A DNA stretch of 64,000 nt from Chryseobacterium gambrini (GTDB taxonomy: Bacteria; Bacteroidota; Bacteroidia; Flavobacteriales; Weeksellaceae), in contig NZ_FTOV01000008.1 of assembly GCF_900156825.1 (NCBI RefSeq), positions 1 to 64,000 of the forward strand, given 5' to 3'. Position 1 is the stretch's first letter. Each line of letters opens with the position of its first letter. Below are positions 51,257 to 60,636 of the stretch, one piece after another. The translations under genes were made by a program, and so were the position numbers. The notes under the pieces were generated by a model that saw nothing but the letters and a program-made list of their open reading frames with translations, was not told the origin of the DNA and ran no database searches.

Positions 51257-53188
51257 ATGAAGACCTCAAAAGTAATTTTTTTACTGCTCATTATGGTATC
51301 CTCATTTCTGTTTGCTCAGAAGGGAGAATACACTATTACAAAAACAAAACCTTTTTTTGATTTTGAAAGTCTAAAAGATGACCAATCATTGGAATGGGGA
51401 TATCTTTCAGTTCCTGAAAACTGGATCGCTCCGTCAAGCAAAATAAAAATTGCATTTGTTGTATTAAAGAAGAAAAAACAATCAACCCAAAAACCGTTAT
51501 TATATATAGAAGGCGGACCAGGACAGTCGGGAATAGGAGCATTTAAATATTTTCGGGATCATCCCTTAAGAGACTATTCAGATATTATATTGGTAGATGC
51601 AAGAGGAGTTGGAAATTCCTTACCCCGCTTATGCCCCGAACTTGGAACAGAAATATTTAAAATTTTGGCATCCAATGAATCTGCTGCTGCAGATGAGAAA
51701 AACAGGCTATTTGCTACAATGAGCTGTAAAAATGAGCTAATAAGAAAAGGCATTGACCCTGCAAATTATAGCAGCATAAATATAGCCAATGACCTTCATG
51801 CCCTTAAAACGGCATTGCACTATGATACATGGAATGTACTTGGAGTTTCATATGGCACCTATATATCACAGGTGTATGCGAACTCATTTCCTGAAGATTT
51901 TAATAAAATGATTCTAGATTCGACAGTTGACAATATTTCTGAATATTACAACAAAATCAATGATCATTATGTGAAAGAACTAAATCTATTTTTTGCGAAA
52001 TGTAAGCAGAACCCAGCTGTAAATAAAAAATTTCCGAATCTTGAAAAGACTTATTATAAAGTAATAGAAGATCTGACTAAAAATCCGCTAACCGTAAGTG
52101 TTCCCAAAGATTTTTTGGAAAAAGGCAGTTTTACTTTTAATAGCGAAGATTTTAAGATTGTAGTGCATCAGGCTTTATATGCTAAGGGATTAATAGAAGT
52201 ATTGCCCGTTATCATTACTTTATTTCATGAAAGAGATGCAAAAACGCTAAGCTCAATTGTAGGAGTATTTTCCGGCGTTTTTAAAGCATTGGATTTTGGA
52301 ACTTATTATAGTATGGTACTTAACGATGCGCTACCTTATAATTCATTAAAATATTATGATGAGGATGCGGCAAATTATCCTGGTTTAAAGGGAGGATTGT
52401 CATTTTACAGAGCTGATTTTCTCGTCAACAATCAGTGGAATAATAAACCGGTCGCGCAAAATACATTAGATTATATAAAAATGTCTAAAATTCCAACGAT
52501 GATCATAGGAGGAGAATTTGATCCTATTACTCCTGTTTCAAATGCCCAATCATTAGCCGGATTATTGAATGCCAAATTGATTATATTTAAAAATGAAGGT
52601 CATGCCCTCTTATTTGGCAAAGAAGGAAGTGATCTTATTAATAACTTCATCAATGACAAAAAATCTGGAAACCTAAGCAGTACACAGATTATTACATCGC
52701 CGGAACTGAATTTTATGACAGACATTCATATCAATTCAGGAGTTGCAAAACTGGCAATGCTATTGTTTGATGGTTTTGATATTTTGAAAGTCGCTCCATT
52801 GATTCTGGCTTATGGAATTTTATTAGTTGCTATTATTTTCTTTTCTGTAAGTATATGGAGAAAACGATATGTAGACAAGTTGATCATGAAAACTTTCTAC
52901 GCGATACTAATCATTAATTGTATAATAGGAACAGTACTTATGGCGGGGCTTATCTATGCGATCGTTTATTCTAATAATACGAATTTTTTTATATGTGCTT
53001 TTGGTATTCCCGAAAAGTTTATCAATTTATTTTATTTGTTAAAAGTACATATGATCCTATCCGGTTTATCATTCATACTATTTTTGGTAAACTACAGACA
53101 ACTTACATATAAGATCATTGTCATTTCAGTACTGTTTTCATTTGTATTAATCCTTTCCTATTTCTATTACTGGGGGTTCTTTAGTTAA
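51257..53188 (+). CDS. Exported alpha/beta hydrolase with C-terminal membrane anchor
   Basis: 643 aa. Signal peptide 1 to about 21 (ending FLFAQ), then an alpha/beta-hydrolase of the proline-iminopeptidase/TAP type: oxyanion region YIEGGPGQSG (about 83), nucleophile in GVSYG (about 196-200), acid in GGEFDPITP (about 418) and His in NEGHALLFG (about 447). After about residue 510 come four hydrophobic helices, an unusual addition for this family. The catalytic part should face the periplasm, tethered to the inner membrane. Its place in the NRPS operon suggests peptide processing: removing a leader amino acid or acyl group after export, as the unrelated anchored peptidase ClbP does for precolibactin, or resistance by hydrolysis. 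The analogy is architectural only. Confidence 0.82.
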   Translation: MKTSKVIFLLLIMVSSFLFAQKGEYTITKTKPFFDFESLKDDQSLEWGYLSVPENWIAPSSKIKIAFVVLKKKKQSTQKPLLYIEGGPGQSGIGAFKYFRDHPLRDYSDIILVDARGVGNSLPRLCPELGTEIFKILASNESAAADEKNRLFATMSCKNELIRKGIDPANYSSINIANDLHALKTALHYDTWNVLGVSYGTYISQVYANSFPEDFNKMILDSTVDNISEYYNKINDHYVKELNLFFAKCKQNPAVNKKFPNLEKTYYKVIEDLTKNPLTVSVPKDFLEKGSFTFNSEDFKIVVHQALYAKGLIEVLPVIITLFHERDAKTLSSIVGVFSGVFKALDFGTYYSMVLNDALPYNSLKYYDEDAANYPGLKGGLSFYRADFLVNNQWNNKPVAQNTLDYIKMSKIPTMIIGGEFDPITPVSNAQSLAGLLNAKLIIFKNEGHALLFGKEGSDLINNFINDKKSGNLSSTQIITSPELNFMTDIHINSGVAKLAMLLFDGFDILKVAPLILAYGILLVAIIFFSVSIWRKRYVDKLIMKTFYAILIINCIIGTVLMAGLIYAIVYSNNTNFFICAFGIPEKFINLFYLLKVHMILSGLSFILFLVNYRQLTYKIIVISVLFSFVLILSYFYYWGFFS

Positions 53189-53212
53189 TATCATTTTTAG
53201 CCACTAATTATT

Positions 53213-54457
53213 ATGAAAAAAATAGCATTTATAAATTGTTTTTTCGGGAAAACCTGGCCTGACTATTTTGATTATTTCCTGAAAGGCTGTGAATATAATC
53301 CAACCATAGATTTTTATATTTTTACTAATATTGCTCCTAAGTATAAAATAAAAAATGTTCATTTCATTAAGTTTGATTTACAAAAATTTAATGAAATGGC
53401 AACCGAAAAACTAAAAGTTTCGGTCAGTGTAAAGGATGCCTATAAACTATGTGATTTCAAGCCTTTGTATGGGGTCATCCTACAAGAATATATTTCTAAG
53501 TATGACTTTTGGGGATATTGTGATGTTGATTTAATGTTTGGGAATATTCGTGAGTTTATTACCAATGAAATGTTAGATAAGTATGATGTTATTTCTCCTG
53601 TTGATAAATATCCTGCCGGTTTCTTTACCTTATATAGAAATATACCTTTTATTAATAAAATATTTCGTTTAAGTAAGGATTTCAGGAAGATTGTACAAAG
53701 CGATAGGCATTTCTGTTTTGATGAATGTAATTTTGAGTTTACTACTGTTCAGTCACAGGATATACAATATATTGATTCTGAAGTTGAAAGTATGGCTCTG
53801 ATATTAAGAAAACTGGAAATCACTAATAAGATCAGATATTTCCATATGGACATGGCTCAGGAATTTTTGCACAGCAGAAATACCCATATATGGAGAGATG
53901 GAAACATATACGATTTTATTACAGAAAAACCCTATCTGTTAATTCATTTTATTAATATTAAGGGTTTGCCAAGTTTTCATATAGAAAAATATACTAAAGC
54001 AGGACATAATAAAAAAGAAGTGTTTTATATCTCGCCTAATTTTATAGGAAAGAGTTTAAAACAACAATTTAATTTTCAATTATTTATTAATCCTTATCAA
54101 CGGAAAATTAGAACTATAATAACAAAGGTCAAAGCTATTACATTCGGAAAATCTTATTCTTTTCCCTTTGTTGAAGACTCCCCCTATAAGTCTGCTAATC
54201 AAGAAGTTTTCTTCTACAAAAAATCAGATAGAAGTGTTGTAATGCTTACTTCAACTGGTAATATAAACAATTATTTATACAATGAAATTTTTCTTTATCA
54301 AATAAAGGAAAATCATTACTTCTGTTGGAATAAGATCGATAACATCCAATATTTTGCTAAGTTTCACTATTTAAAAGATGATGAAAAAGCTTATAAAATT
54401 GAGATAGAAGATCTCAAATTCACAGAAAAAGGAACAATGTACTTACTAAATAAATAG
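53213..54457 (+). CDS. DUF6625 glycosyltransferase-like protein
   Basis: 414 aa, cytoplasmic, no signal peptide. The N-terminal two thirds match the DUF6625 pattern as I remember it: opening MKKIAFINCFFGKTWPDYFDYFL, then FWGYCDVDLMFGNI with a D-x-D metal-binding motif like GT-A glycosyltransferases, and later YFHMDMAQEFLHSR. The last 150 residues are not recognised. It lies 24 bases after the hydrolase and 11 before the next gene, so it belongs to the operon. A second sugar transfer in the pathway is possible, but family members usually sit in surface-polysaccharide loci, and the substrate is unknown. Confidence 0.65.
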   Translation: MKKIAFINCFFGKTWPDYFDYFLKGCEYNPTIDFYIFTNIAPKYKIKNVHFIKFDLQKFNEMATEKLKVSVSVKDAYKLCDFKPLYGVILQEYISKYDFWGYCDVDLMFGNIREFITNEMLDKYDVISPVDKYPAGFFTLYRNIPFINKIFRLSKDFRKIVQSDRHFCFDECNFEFTTVQSQDIQYIDSEVESMALILRKLEITNKIRYFHMDMAQEFLHSRNTHIWRDGNIYDFITEKPYLLIHFINIKGLPSFHIEKYTKAGHNKKEVFYISPNFIGKSLKQQFNFQLFINPYQRKIRTIITKVKAITFGKSYSFPFVEDSPYKSANQEVFFYKKSDRSVVMLTSTGNINNYLYNEIFLYQIKENHYFCWNKIDNIQYFAKFHYLKDDEKAYKIEIEDLKFTEKGTMYLLNK

Positions 54458-54468
54458 AATATAATATA

Positions 54469-54840
54469 ATGTTACCTACAGATTACAATAAGAAGAGAGC
54501 ATACGAAATTTTTAAGATATTCTTTCAATATCATGAGCCGAAGAAGACTATAGTAGAAATTGATTGTGAAAATTTAGATTTCATAACGCTGCACTCTATT
54601 TTATCATCAACTTTTGAAATAGAAAATGAAGTTGGAAAAATCAATTTTGACGACTTAATCAATTGTCCTTTGCCTGCAATTACATTTTTGCACATAAATG
54701 GAGGCCGTTTTGTTGTAATAAAAGAAATAACAGGTGAATATGTGACTTGGAATTCCCCACAATATGGCGAACAAAAGAACAGTATGAATTTATTTAAGAA
54801 AATTTATAGTGGATTGATATTAGTACCTCTCGTATTGTAA
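54469..54840 (+). CDS. Stand-alone C39-peptidase-like domain, catalytic residues missing
   Basis: 123 aa. The second half (CPLPAITFLHINGGRFVVIK, then VTWNSP and KKIYSGLILVPL) follows the C-terminal half of the C39 fold (GHFVV, DP, WTGVVLL in active members). The His of GHFVV is Arg here, the Asp of DP is lost, and no N-terminal Q-x-x-x-C-G motif is present, so it should not be a protease. Similar degenerate C39 modules bind substrate in transporters, or occur at the N-terminus of Bacteroidota C39-VKOR proteins. It is the last gene before the phosphopantetheinyl transferase. A binding or chaperone role for the peptide is speculation; the family call itself is an eye match. Confidence 0.5.
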   Translation: MLPTDYNKKRAYEIFKIFFQYHEPKKTIVEIDCENLDFITLHSILSSTFEIENEVGKINFDDLINCPLPAITFLHINGGRFVVIKEITGEYVTWNSPQYGEQKNSMNLFKKIYSGLILVPLVL

Positions 54841-54889
54841 TAATAAAATTAATTCAAATTTTAGCTTTTCGTAGAATAATTAATTAAAA

Positions 54890-54897
54890 TATATTTG
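54890..54897 (+). promoter_or_regulatory. -7 box candidate before the phosphopantetheinyl transferase gene
   Basis: TATATTTG is a perfect TAnnTTTG match, 97 bases before the start codon at 54995. The upstream -33 element is weak (TTTTCG region near 54866). The 154-base gap is otherwise empty, so the transferase may have its own transcript in addition to read-through. Confidence 0.35.
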
Positions 54898-54994
54898 AAA
54901 TGGTAGTTGGTATGGATTTTATATCAGGTTATTATCCAATGATTATTTAGATTAAATATTTTCTACACAATCTAATGTCTAAAGAAATAAAATA

Positions 54995-55714
54995 ATGCTG
55001 GTTGAAAAATTATGTATACAAAGATCAGATGATACGCTTCCCATTGTAATTTCTATTGTTGATGATTCATTTGAATTTCTAAAAGAAATAAGATATTCAT
55101 TTCTTCATATAGCAGAATTGGCTTTTTTTGATACACTAAAATTCTCTAAAATACAATCTAGTTATTTGTTGGGAAGATATGCCGCCAAAATGGCATTGAA
55201 TGTATTTAAGGAGGATGTGATTTTAACAGAAACAAGAATAGGATCAGGAGTATTTCAGCAGCCTATTCTTTACCTCAAGGAAGCAGGAAATATTCAGCTA
55301 AGTATCTCTCATACGACTGAAAGGGCGATTGCTGTGGTATTTTCGGAAGAACATCCAATGGGAGTAGATGTAGAAGTGATCAGTGCAGAACAGGCTGAAA
55401 CGATTAAAGGAATTATTACCTATAGAGAGAAAAATAAACTTTCATTGATTGATACTGATGAGAATAAGTGTCTTACAATTTTATGGACGATCAAAGAGGC
55501 ATTATCCAAAGTCCTGAAAACAGGACTTATGACTCCTTTTCATTTGTATGAAATTGAAAATATCGAACATAATGAAGGAGCTATTATTTGTAATTTTCAC
55601 AATTTTCCTCAATATCAATCCATATCATGGATATCGGACGGGCATGCATGGTCTGTTGTTTTACCAAAAAAAAGTGTTTTAAATATGAAGCAACTCAAAA
55701 TGTTACATTTATAA
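54995..55714 (+). CDS. Sfp-type 4'-phosphopantetheinyl transferase
   Basis: 239 aa, the usual size for Sfp/Gsp enzymes. The motifs are SISHTTERAIAVV, GVDVE (about 127-131, metal-binding Asp and Glu) and WTIKEALSKVLKTGL (about 165-180). It moves phosphopantetheine from CoA to the conserved Ser of carrier domains and would activate the nine peptidyl carriers and the ACP encoded upstream. It is the last gene of the cluster; the strong terminator at 55994-56058 follows. Confidence 0.93.
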   Translation: MLVEKLCIQRSDDTLPIVISIVDDSFEFLKEIRYSFLHIAELAFFDTLKFSKIQSSYLLGRYAAKMALNVFKEDVILTETRIGSGVFQQPILYLKEAGNIQLSISHTTERAIAVVFSEEHPMGVDVEVISAEQAETIKGIITYREKNKLSLIDTDENKCLTILWTIKEALSKVLKTGLMTPFHLYEIENIEHNEGAIICNFHNFPQYQSISWISDGHAWSVVLPKKSVLNMKQLKMLHL

Positions 55715-55846
55715 GAATTAACTTAAAACTTACATGCGAATTTACTATTCTAAAATATTTTCAAGTCCAAGAACTTGTGATAAGTTTACTTACTATAATT
55801 TCAAAATACTAAAAGTTAAAATAATTTTGTAGAAAATACATGGGAA

Positions 55847-55917
55847 AAGCAACAGGAATCATACAGAGAACTTGAAGATATTTGAATATCGTTTTAAACA
55901 ATTCGTACCTGTTGCTT
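55847..55917 (+). ncRNA. Candidate structured RNA downstream of the cluster
   Basis: AAGCAACAGG (55847-55856) pairs perfectly with CCTGTTGCTT (55908-55917); inside lies a smaller hairpin GATAT-TTGA-ATATC (55877-55890). This and the terminator stem 76 bases later could form a 3'-UTR structure or a small RNA of about 200 nt. I matched it to no RNA family. No protein-coding signal is seen in 55715-56085. Confidence 0.3.
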
Positions 55918-55993
55918 GTTTTCTAAAAACCGAATAGAAACCTAACGAAGTGGTTCGGCGTAGCCAATGCTGTTTGATGAAGATAAACTTTAA

Positions 55994-56058
55994 GGCATAC
56001 TACTGAAAAATAGTTGATGGAATTATACCAACTATTTTTCAGTAGTATGTCTTTTTTT
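55994..56058 (+). terminator. Strong intrinsic terminator, 23-bp stem
   Basis: 55994-56016 pairs with 56029-56051 over 23 pairs with one G-U, closing a 12-base loop, and is followed by seven T (56052-56058). It is the only strong terminator downstream of the cluster and marks the 3' end of the biosynthetic transcript. The stem is nearly symmetric, so it may also serve the opposite strand. Confidence 0.85.
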
Positions 56059-56085
56059 AAAATAATTTCATTAATTAGTTGCTCC

Positions 56086-56849
<764 letters not shown>

Positions 56850-57010
56850 AGTTTTTAGTTTTAGTGGCCATATAAATATACGAAATTTATTTAAAATTTA
56901 ATGGGTGAAAGACTGTGAGATTTATGTTAGATGAGCTTAAATTGGTCTTTTTAGCTGTAACCGATAAAAAATTTTCTGAAATTATTTTTTCATTTTGTTT
57001 ACTCACATAG

Positions 57011-57018
57011 TATATTTG
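57011..57018 (+). promoter_or_regulatory. -7 box candidate before the DUF6150 gene
   Basis: TATATTTG, a perfect TAnnTTTG match, 59 bases before the start codon. A TTTG lies at 56994-56997, but its 13-base spacing is shorter than usual, so the -33 element is uncertain. Confidence 0.4.
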
Positions 57019-57077
57019 TGATTTATTTTCAATCATAATTTTATCTGTTTAATAAAAGCATAAAAAATCATTTAAAA

Positions 57078-57353
57078 ATGGCAAGAATATATCAGGTCGC
57101 ATCTATGGGAGAAGCACATATAAGAGTTGCGATTGTAAGCAGGGGAGATGCAGATTTATTGGTTAATAGGGTTTCCTCGTGGGGTTTGGCTCATGGTGAT
57201 GCACTTTGGTATATTACGCGTAACAAACAGGATGCTACTTGTGTTATTTCTTTCGTTTCTGTAGGAATGGCACAAGTTAAAATATGCTTTGTAGACACTT
57301 ATAGCGAAGCAGGATGGCAGAAGGAAAGCCGATATAAGGGAAGATTAGCTTAA
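57078..57353 (+). CDS. DUF6150 family protein
   Basis: 91 aa, complete: [60 protein letters not shown]. Short proteins of this pattern occur widely in Bacteroidota and have no known function. There is no signal peptide or membrane segment. It has its own promoter candidate and is flanked by broken genes on both sides, so it stands outside the biosynthetic operon. Confidence 0.8.
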   Translation: MARIYQVASMGEAHIRVAIVSRGDADLLVNRVSSWGLAHGDALWYITRNKQDATCVISFVSVGMAQVKICFVDTYSEAGWQKESRYKGRLA

Positions 57354-57402
57354 TAAAAGTAGGAAGAAATCTTCAGCCTTTCATTATATTTTCCTGTATT
57401 TT

Positions 57403-57686
57403 GTGAAAAATACGCTGGATAAAGAAATTACCGTTCAGGGTAAACAACTTCCTGCCGGAAAATACAGCTTTTTCTTAATTCCTAAAGAAAGCGGAACATG
57501 GACTGCCATCTTCAACAAAGAGCCAAAACAATGGGGCGTCTCAAATACGAACAGGTAAATGCTTTAAATATAGAGGTAAAAACAAAAACACTGCCTGCAA
57601 AACAGGAAACTCTGGTTTACAAAATAAACAAGAACGGATTCTCGATGGATTGGGATCAAATCTCGGTTCCTGTGGAGATTAAGTAA
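57403..57686 (+). pseudogene. DUF2911 family gene, truncated and frameshifted
   Basis: The first frame reads [20 protein letters not shown], then [16 protein letters not shown] and stops at TAG-free frame end near 57558; the second frame continues [20 protein letters not shown] and ends FSMDWDQISVPVEIK. Together they are the C-terminal half of a DUF2911 protein (normally about 170-280 aa). The frameshift lies near 57540. The N-terminal half is absent; upstream sequence is the DUF6150 gene, so a deletion joined them. Confidence 0.7.
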
Positions 57687-57703
57687 GTTTGAATATGAAA
57701 TTT

Positions 57704-57730
57704 AAAATCCCGGTTGTCCGGGATTTTTTT
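57704..57730 (+). terminator. Intrinsic terminator
   Basis: AAAATCCCGG (57704-57713) and CCGGGATTTT (57718-57727) form a 10-pair stem with a TTGT loop and a T-run to 57730. It would end transcripts from the DUF6150/DUF2911 side, and the matching A-run lets it work on the other strand too. Confidence 0.85.
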
Positions 57731-57867
57731 GTTTGGTATTGATGACTTTTAAGATAATCAACAAGCTTAAAATTTGCTTTATTGTTATCATATTTAGATT
57801 TACGGTTTTCCACAATTTCCTCATATGTGCTTTATCTATATTTGAAAAATAATAACCAACATCTATT

Positions 57868-58689
57868 ATGATAACTTTTACAACAATTTTAGTGCTTTTA
57901 TTTATCGTGTTACTGGTCAATTTCCTGATAGTAAGATTTAGAGAAAATAAATTCCCTGATAAAACTAAAAATGAAAACTTACGATCAACAGAAAAAGTTA
58001 GACAAACAGTTTTGACTTCGGGACTAGCAATGATATTTATTGCAATGCTATACATTAATTTTTTTTATAAAACAGAATCTGAAATAGCAGCTGAAAAAGA
58101 AAGGAAGGAAAAATCAGATAAGATTTCAGCAGAAAAATTAGCACGAGAAAATGATATAAAAAGATTGGGCTTAACATCAACTGAAGTTGAAATTTTACTT
58201 CAACATGAAATTCCCATCAATAATTTAGCAGATGAAGTCAAAAATGCTTATGAAATCTTAAAATCGCAAAAGTATTTTGTAGAGACTGAGATTATAAGGT
58301 TTACAGGGCTAGCTAAAAAAACTAAAGGTTCTGAATTTGCAAAAAGAATTGAGAAAACCAAAGATTCATTAATAAAAAATAAAGATGCAATTGGCAAAAA
58401 ACAGATTGCTGATTTAGATAGAAAGACCTCTTTGGAAGAATCTAAAATGCGATTGAAATATGGAGAAAATCTTAGAAATTTGTTGTTAGATAAAGGTTTA
58501 GATATTAAAGTCGCGGTTTTTGGCAAAGACAATAAAAAAATAAGATTGACCTATATTCTCTTTAATGATGTATGGTTTCGAAAATTTGAAACATTGGACT
58601 ATTTCGATATGATCCACGAAAAAGGCTTTAATCATATTGAGTTATCAGATGGATACGACTACGCTAGATGGATGCAATATGGTAAATAG
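57868..58689 (+). CDS. Membrane protein of unknown function with coiled coil
   Basis: 273 aa, not recognised. Two hydrophobic segments (about 4-22 and 49-67) are followed by a charged, Lys/Glu-rich region (about 70-210) that looks like coiled coil (KTESEIAAEKERKEKSDK, EESKMRLKYGENLR) and a C-terminal part with FNDVWFRKFETLDYFD and an aromatic-rich tail ending YARWMQYGK. There are no catalytic motifs. It is followed by 233 bases without a gene, then the ComEC-like protein. Base composition resembles its neighbours. Confidence 0.6.
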   Translation: MITFTTILVLLFIVLLVNFLIVRFRENKFPDKTKNENLRSTEKVRQTVLTSGLAMIFIAMLYINFFYKTESEIAAEKERKEKSDKISAEKLARENDIKRLGLTSTEVEILLQHEIPINNLADEVKNAYEILKSQKYFVETEIIRFTGLAKKTKGSEFAKRIEKTKDSLIKNKDAIGKKQIADLDRKTSLEESKMRLKYGENLRNLLLDKGLDIKVAVFGKDNKKIRLTYILFNDVWFRKFETLDYFDMIHEKGFNHIELSDGYDYARWMQYGK

Positions 58690-58922
58690 CAAGCCTAAAT
58701 TATAATATTAGTATTGACCAAAACTAACGCATAGATAGTTCAAAAGGATTTTTATTATATTAACAATATAAATCACAATTTTTTGAGTTCTCTATTAAAT
58801 TATTTCTGTATTAGATAAGTATATAAAAAAACTAATAAAATTTTTATATTAATGTAGAGAACAGAAATTTTTATTCATTCACAAATTATTATCTTTATAA
58901 ATATTAGTAAACTATTTTAACC

Positions 58923-60122
58923 ATGAATTTATTAAATTCAAAAATCAGTAATCCCGACATTTATGTATATATAGAAGAATTTAATAAGAAAGAGAAGACT
59001 GTTCTTATCGATTTTTTTGATTCAAATTATTATCAAGTTTTTACCAATGAAATGGGTATTGAATATAATCTTGATAGCCCCACAATGGTTATGTTGAATG
59101 GTTATCGATATAATATTAAAGAAGACACAATTTACAAGATAAATTTAGATGTAATTGATTTTTTGAGAAATAATATTAATTTAATCTCACAAAACGAAAA
59201 TTCTTTTCTAATTGGATTTACTATAAACGTAGAAAATATTGAGACAAAAATTTTTGGATCTTCGATTTCAGTAAAAAAATTAGATGGATATTTTAATAGA
59301 TACATAGATTTATCAAAATTTACATTTGATATAAAGGGAAAATTAAAGGTGATTATAAGAAATGTGGGACATGGTAACTGGAATGAAATACTTTCTAATG
59401 ATGAGGTGAAAATTGTTTTTGATGCAGGAGCATCATTAAATGAATCAAAGTCGAATATCAGAAAAATAATTGACAACAGAAATATTGAATATAATAACGC
59501 AAAACCCATTTTAATACTATCACATTGGGACAAAGATCATTACCATGCATTATTAGGAATGACTGATTCAGAGTTAAGAAATAATTTTTCGGCATTTATT
59601 TGTAGGAGTAATAAGCCAAATCTAACGTCAAGAAAACTTTTTTCTAGAATAGAAAATGCCTTAGGAATAGCAAAAACTTATCCAATCAGTGCAAATGTAA
59701 AAAATTCTAAACGTGGAGTAGTTTTGTTTAAAAATATTAACCCTATCACAGATCAAATTGTTTTGTATAATGCAGAAGAACATAAAGATAGGAATATTTC
59801 CGGCTTAGTTTTGTCAGTCAAATCAAAAAATAATAGTGTGATTTTATCTGGTGATTGTCATTATGGACAAATTTCGCGAGATATTCTTCCTCATCTGAAT
59901 TTTAAACATCAACATCATCTTGTTGTGCCTCACCATGGAGGAAAAGCAGGTAATTACATTTACGAAATTCCAAAAAATGTTATTCCAGGAAGAGCAATAA
60001 TTTCTTCAGGAAAAAATAGTTATGGACATCCTTTAAAAAAAAATATTAACTTATTAAAATCGAATCGTTACATAGTTGAGCAGACTATACTTACAAATAA
60101 TGATATAATTATTCAGCTTTAA
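58923..60122 (+). CDS. Stand-alone ComEC-like metallo-beta-lactamase-fold protein
   Basis: 399 aa. Residues about 1-135 are unrecognised. The rest carries the ComEC/Rec2-type MBL motifs: VGHGNWNEI (about 149, matching VGQGD), LSHWDKDHYHAL (about 199-210, the H-x-D-x-D-H metal motif as HWDKDH), VILSGDCHYG (about 305) and VVPHHGG (about 334). ComEC's channel and OB domains are absent, and there is no signal peptide or membrane segment, so it is a cytoplasmic enzyme, probably a phosphodiesterase or nuclease. Such free-standing relatives are common in accessory and conflict-related regions, but no partner effector is visible here. The promoter side is weak (TATCTTTA at 58890-58897). Confidence 0.75.
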   Translation: MNLLNSKISNPDIYVYIEEFNKKEKTVLIDFFDSNYYQVFTNEMGIEYNLDSPTMVMLNGYRYNIKEDTIYKINLDVIDFLRNNINLISQNENSFLIGFTINVENIETKIFGSSISVKKLDGYFNRYIDLSKFTFDIKGKLKVIIRNVGHGNWNEILSNDEVKIVFDAGASLNESKSNIRKIIDNRNIEYNNAKPILILSHWDKDHYHALLGMTDSELRNNFSAFICRSNKPNLTSRKLFSRIENALGIAKTYPISANVKNSKRGVVLFKNINPITDQIVLYNAEEHKDRNISGLVLSVKSKNNSVILSGDCHYGQISRDILPHLNFKHQHHLVVPHHGGKAGNYIYEIPKNVIPGRAIISSGKNSYGHPLKKNINLLKSNRYIVEQTILTNNDIIIQL

Positions 60123-60256
60123 AAATTGATCAAAATTTAAAATCAACTTTACGATTTTGTATAATAGCCTAAATATATTCATTATTACTTAATTAAGAAT
60201 GATATTCTGGTTTATTATAATATATGTATTTGAAATCCCAACTCTTGTTAGGATTT

Positions 60257-60505
60257 TCATTTATTTATATTTCCAAAAAATTCTTCTAAGGTAATCTCCT
60301 TTTTTCGACAAATTCTGATTAAAGTTTTTAAGGACATATTATAATCAGTCTTTGATGTTCCTAACGCAATATTTTTAATTCTTCTTATGGTACTTTCTTC
60401 TACGCCGCATTTTGACGCAAAATCTCTTTGCGATTCCGCTTTTGAAATCCAATTAGTGTAAATGTATTTGCAAATAGAAATGATTACGTCTTTTTCATCG
60501 TCCAT
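60257..60505 (-). CDS. Small HTH (XRE-like) transcription regulator
   Basis: 82 aa. QRDFASKCGVEESTIRRIKN (about 26-45) is a helix-turn-helix of the Cro/CI type, and ITLEEFF near the end is the usual tail of short XRE proteins from Bacteroidota. It is transcribed away from the 188-aa gene, with 131 bases between their start codons, so it may regulate that gene and itself. Confidence 0.75.
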   Translation of the reverse strand: MDDEKDVIISICKYIYTNWISKAESQRDFASKCGVEESTIRRIKNIALGTSKTDYNMSLKTLIRICRKKEITLEEFFGNINK

Positions 60506-60571
60506 GTTAACAAATTAAAAGAAAGAGAAAAAAAACAGTGCGGTTTTCTGTGCGCAATAATGAAATATTAT

Positions 60572-60579
60572 TACATTTG
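60572..60579 (+). promoter_or_regulatory. -7 box candidate between the divergent pair
   Basis: TACATTTG is a perfect TAnnTTTG match, 57 bases before the start at 60637. A TTTCTG about 20 bases upstream may be the -33 element. Confidence 0.4.
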
Positions 60580-60636
60580 TAAAATAAGTTACATAAGCAA
60601 CCCCAAAAAACAATAAAAACACAAAACTTTCTTCGT

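Noticed and set aside
1438..55714. Siderophore cluster interpretation
   Set aside because: A receptor, PvdE-like exporter and beta-hydroxylase are compatible, but there are no hydroxamate or catechol genes and the predicted residues are mostly Tyr, Thr, Ser and Gly. Not excluded, but not called.
55627..55812. 61-aa plus-strand frame over the end of the phosphopantetheinyl transferase gene
   Set aside because: It overlaps the real gene in another frame, and its unique part is AT-rich intergenic sequence.
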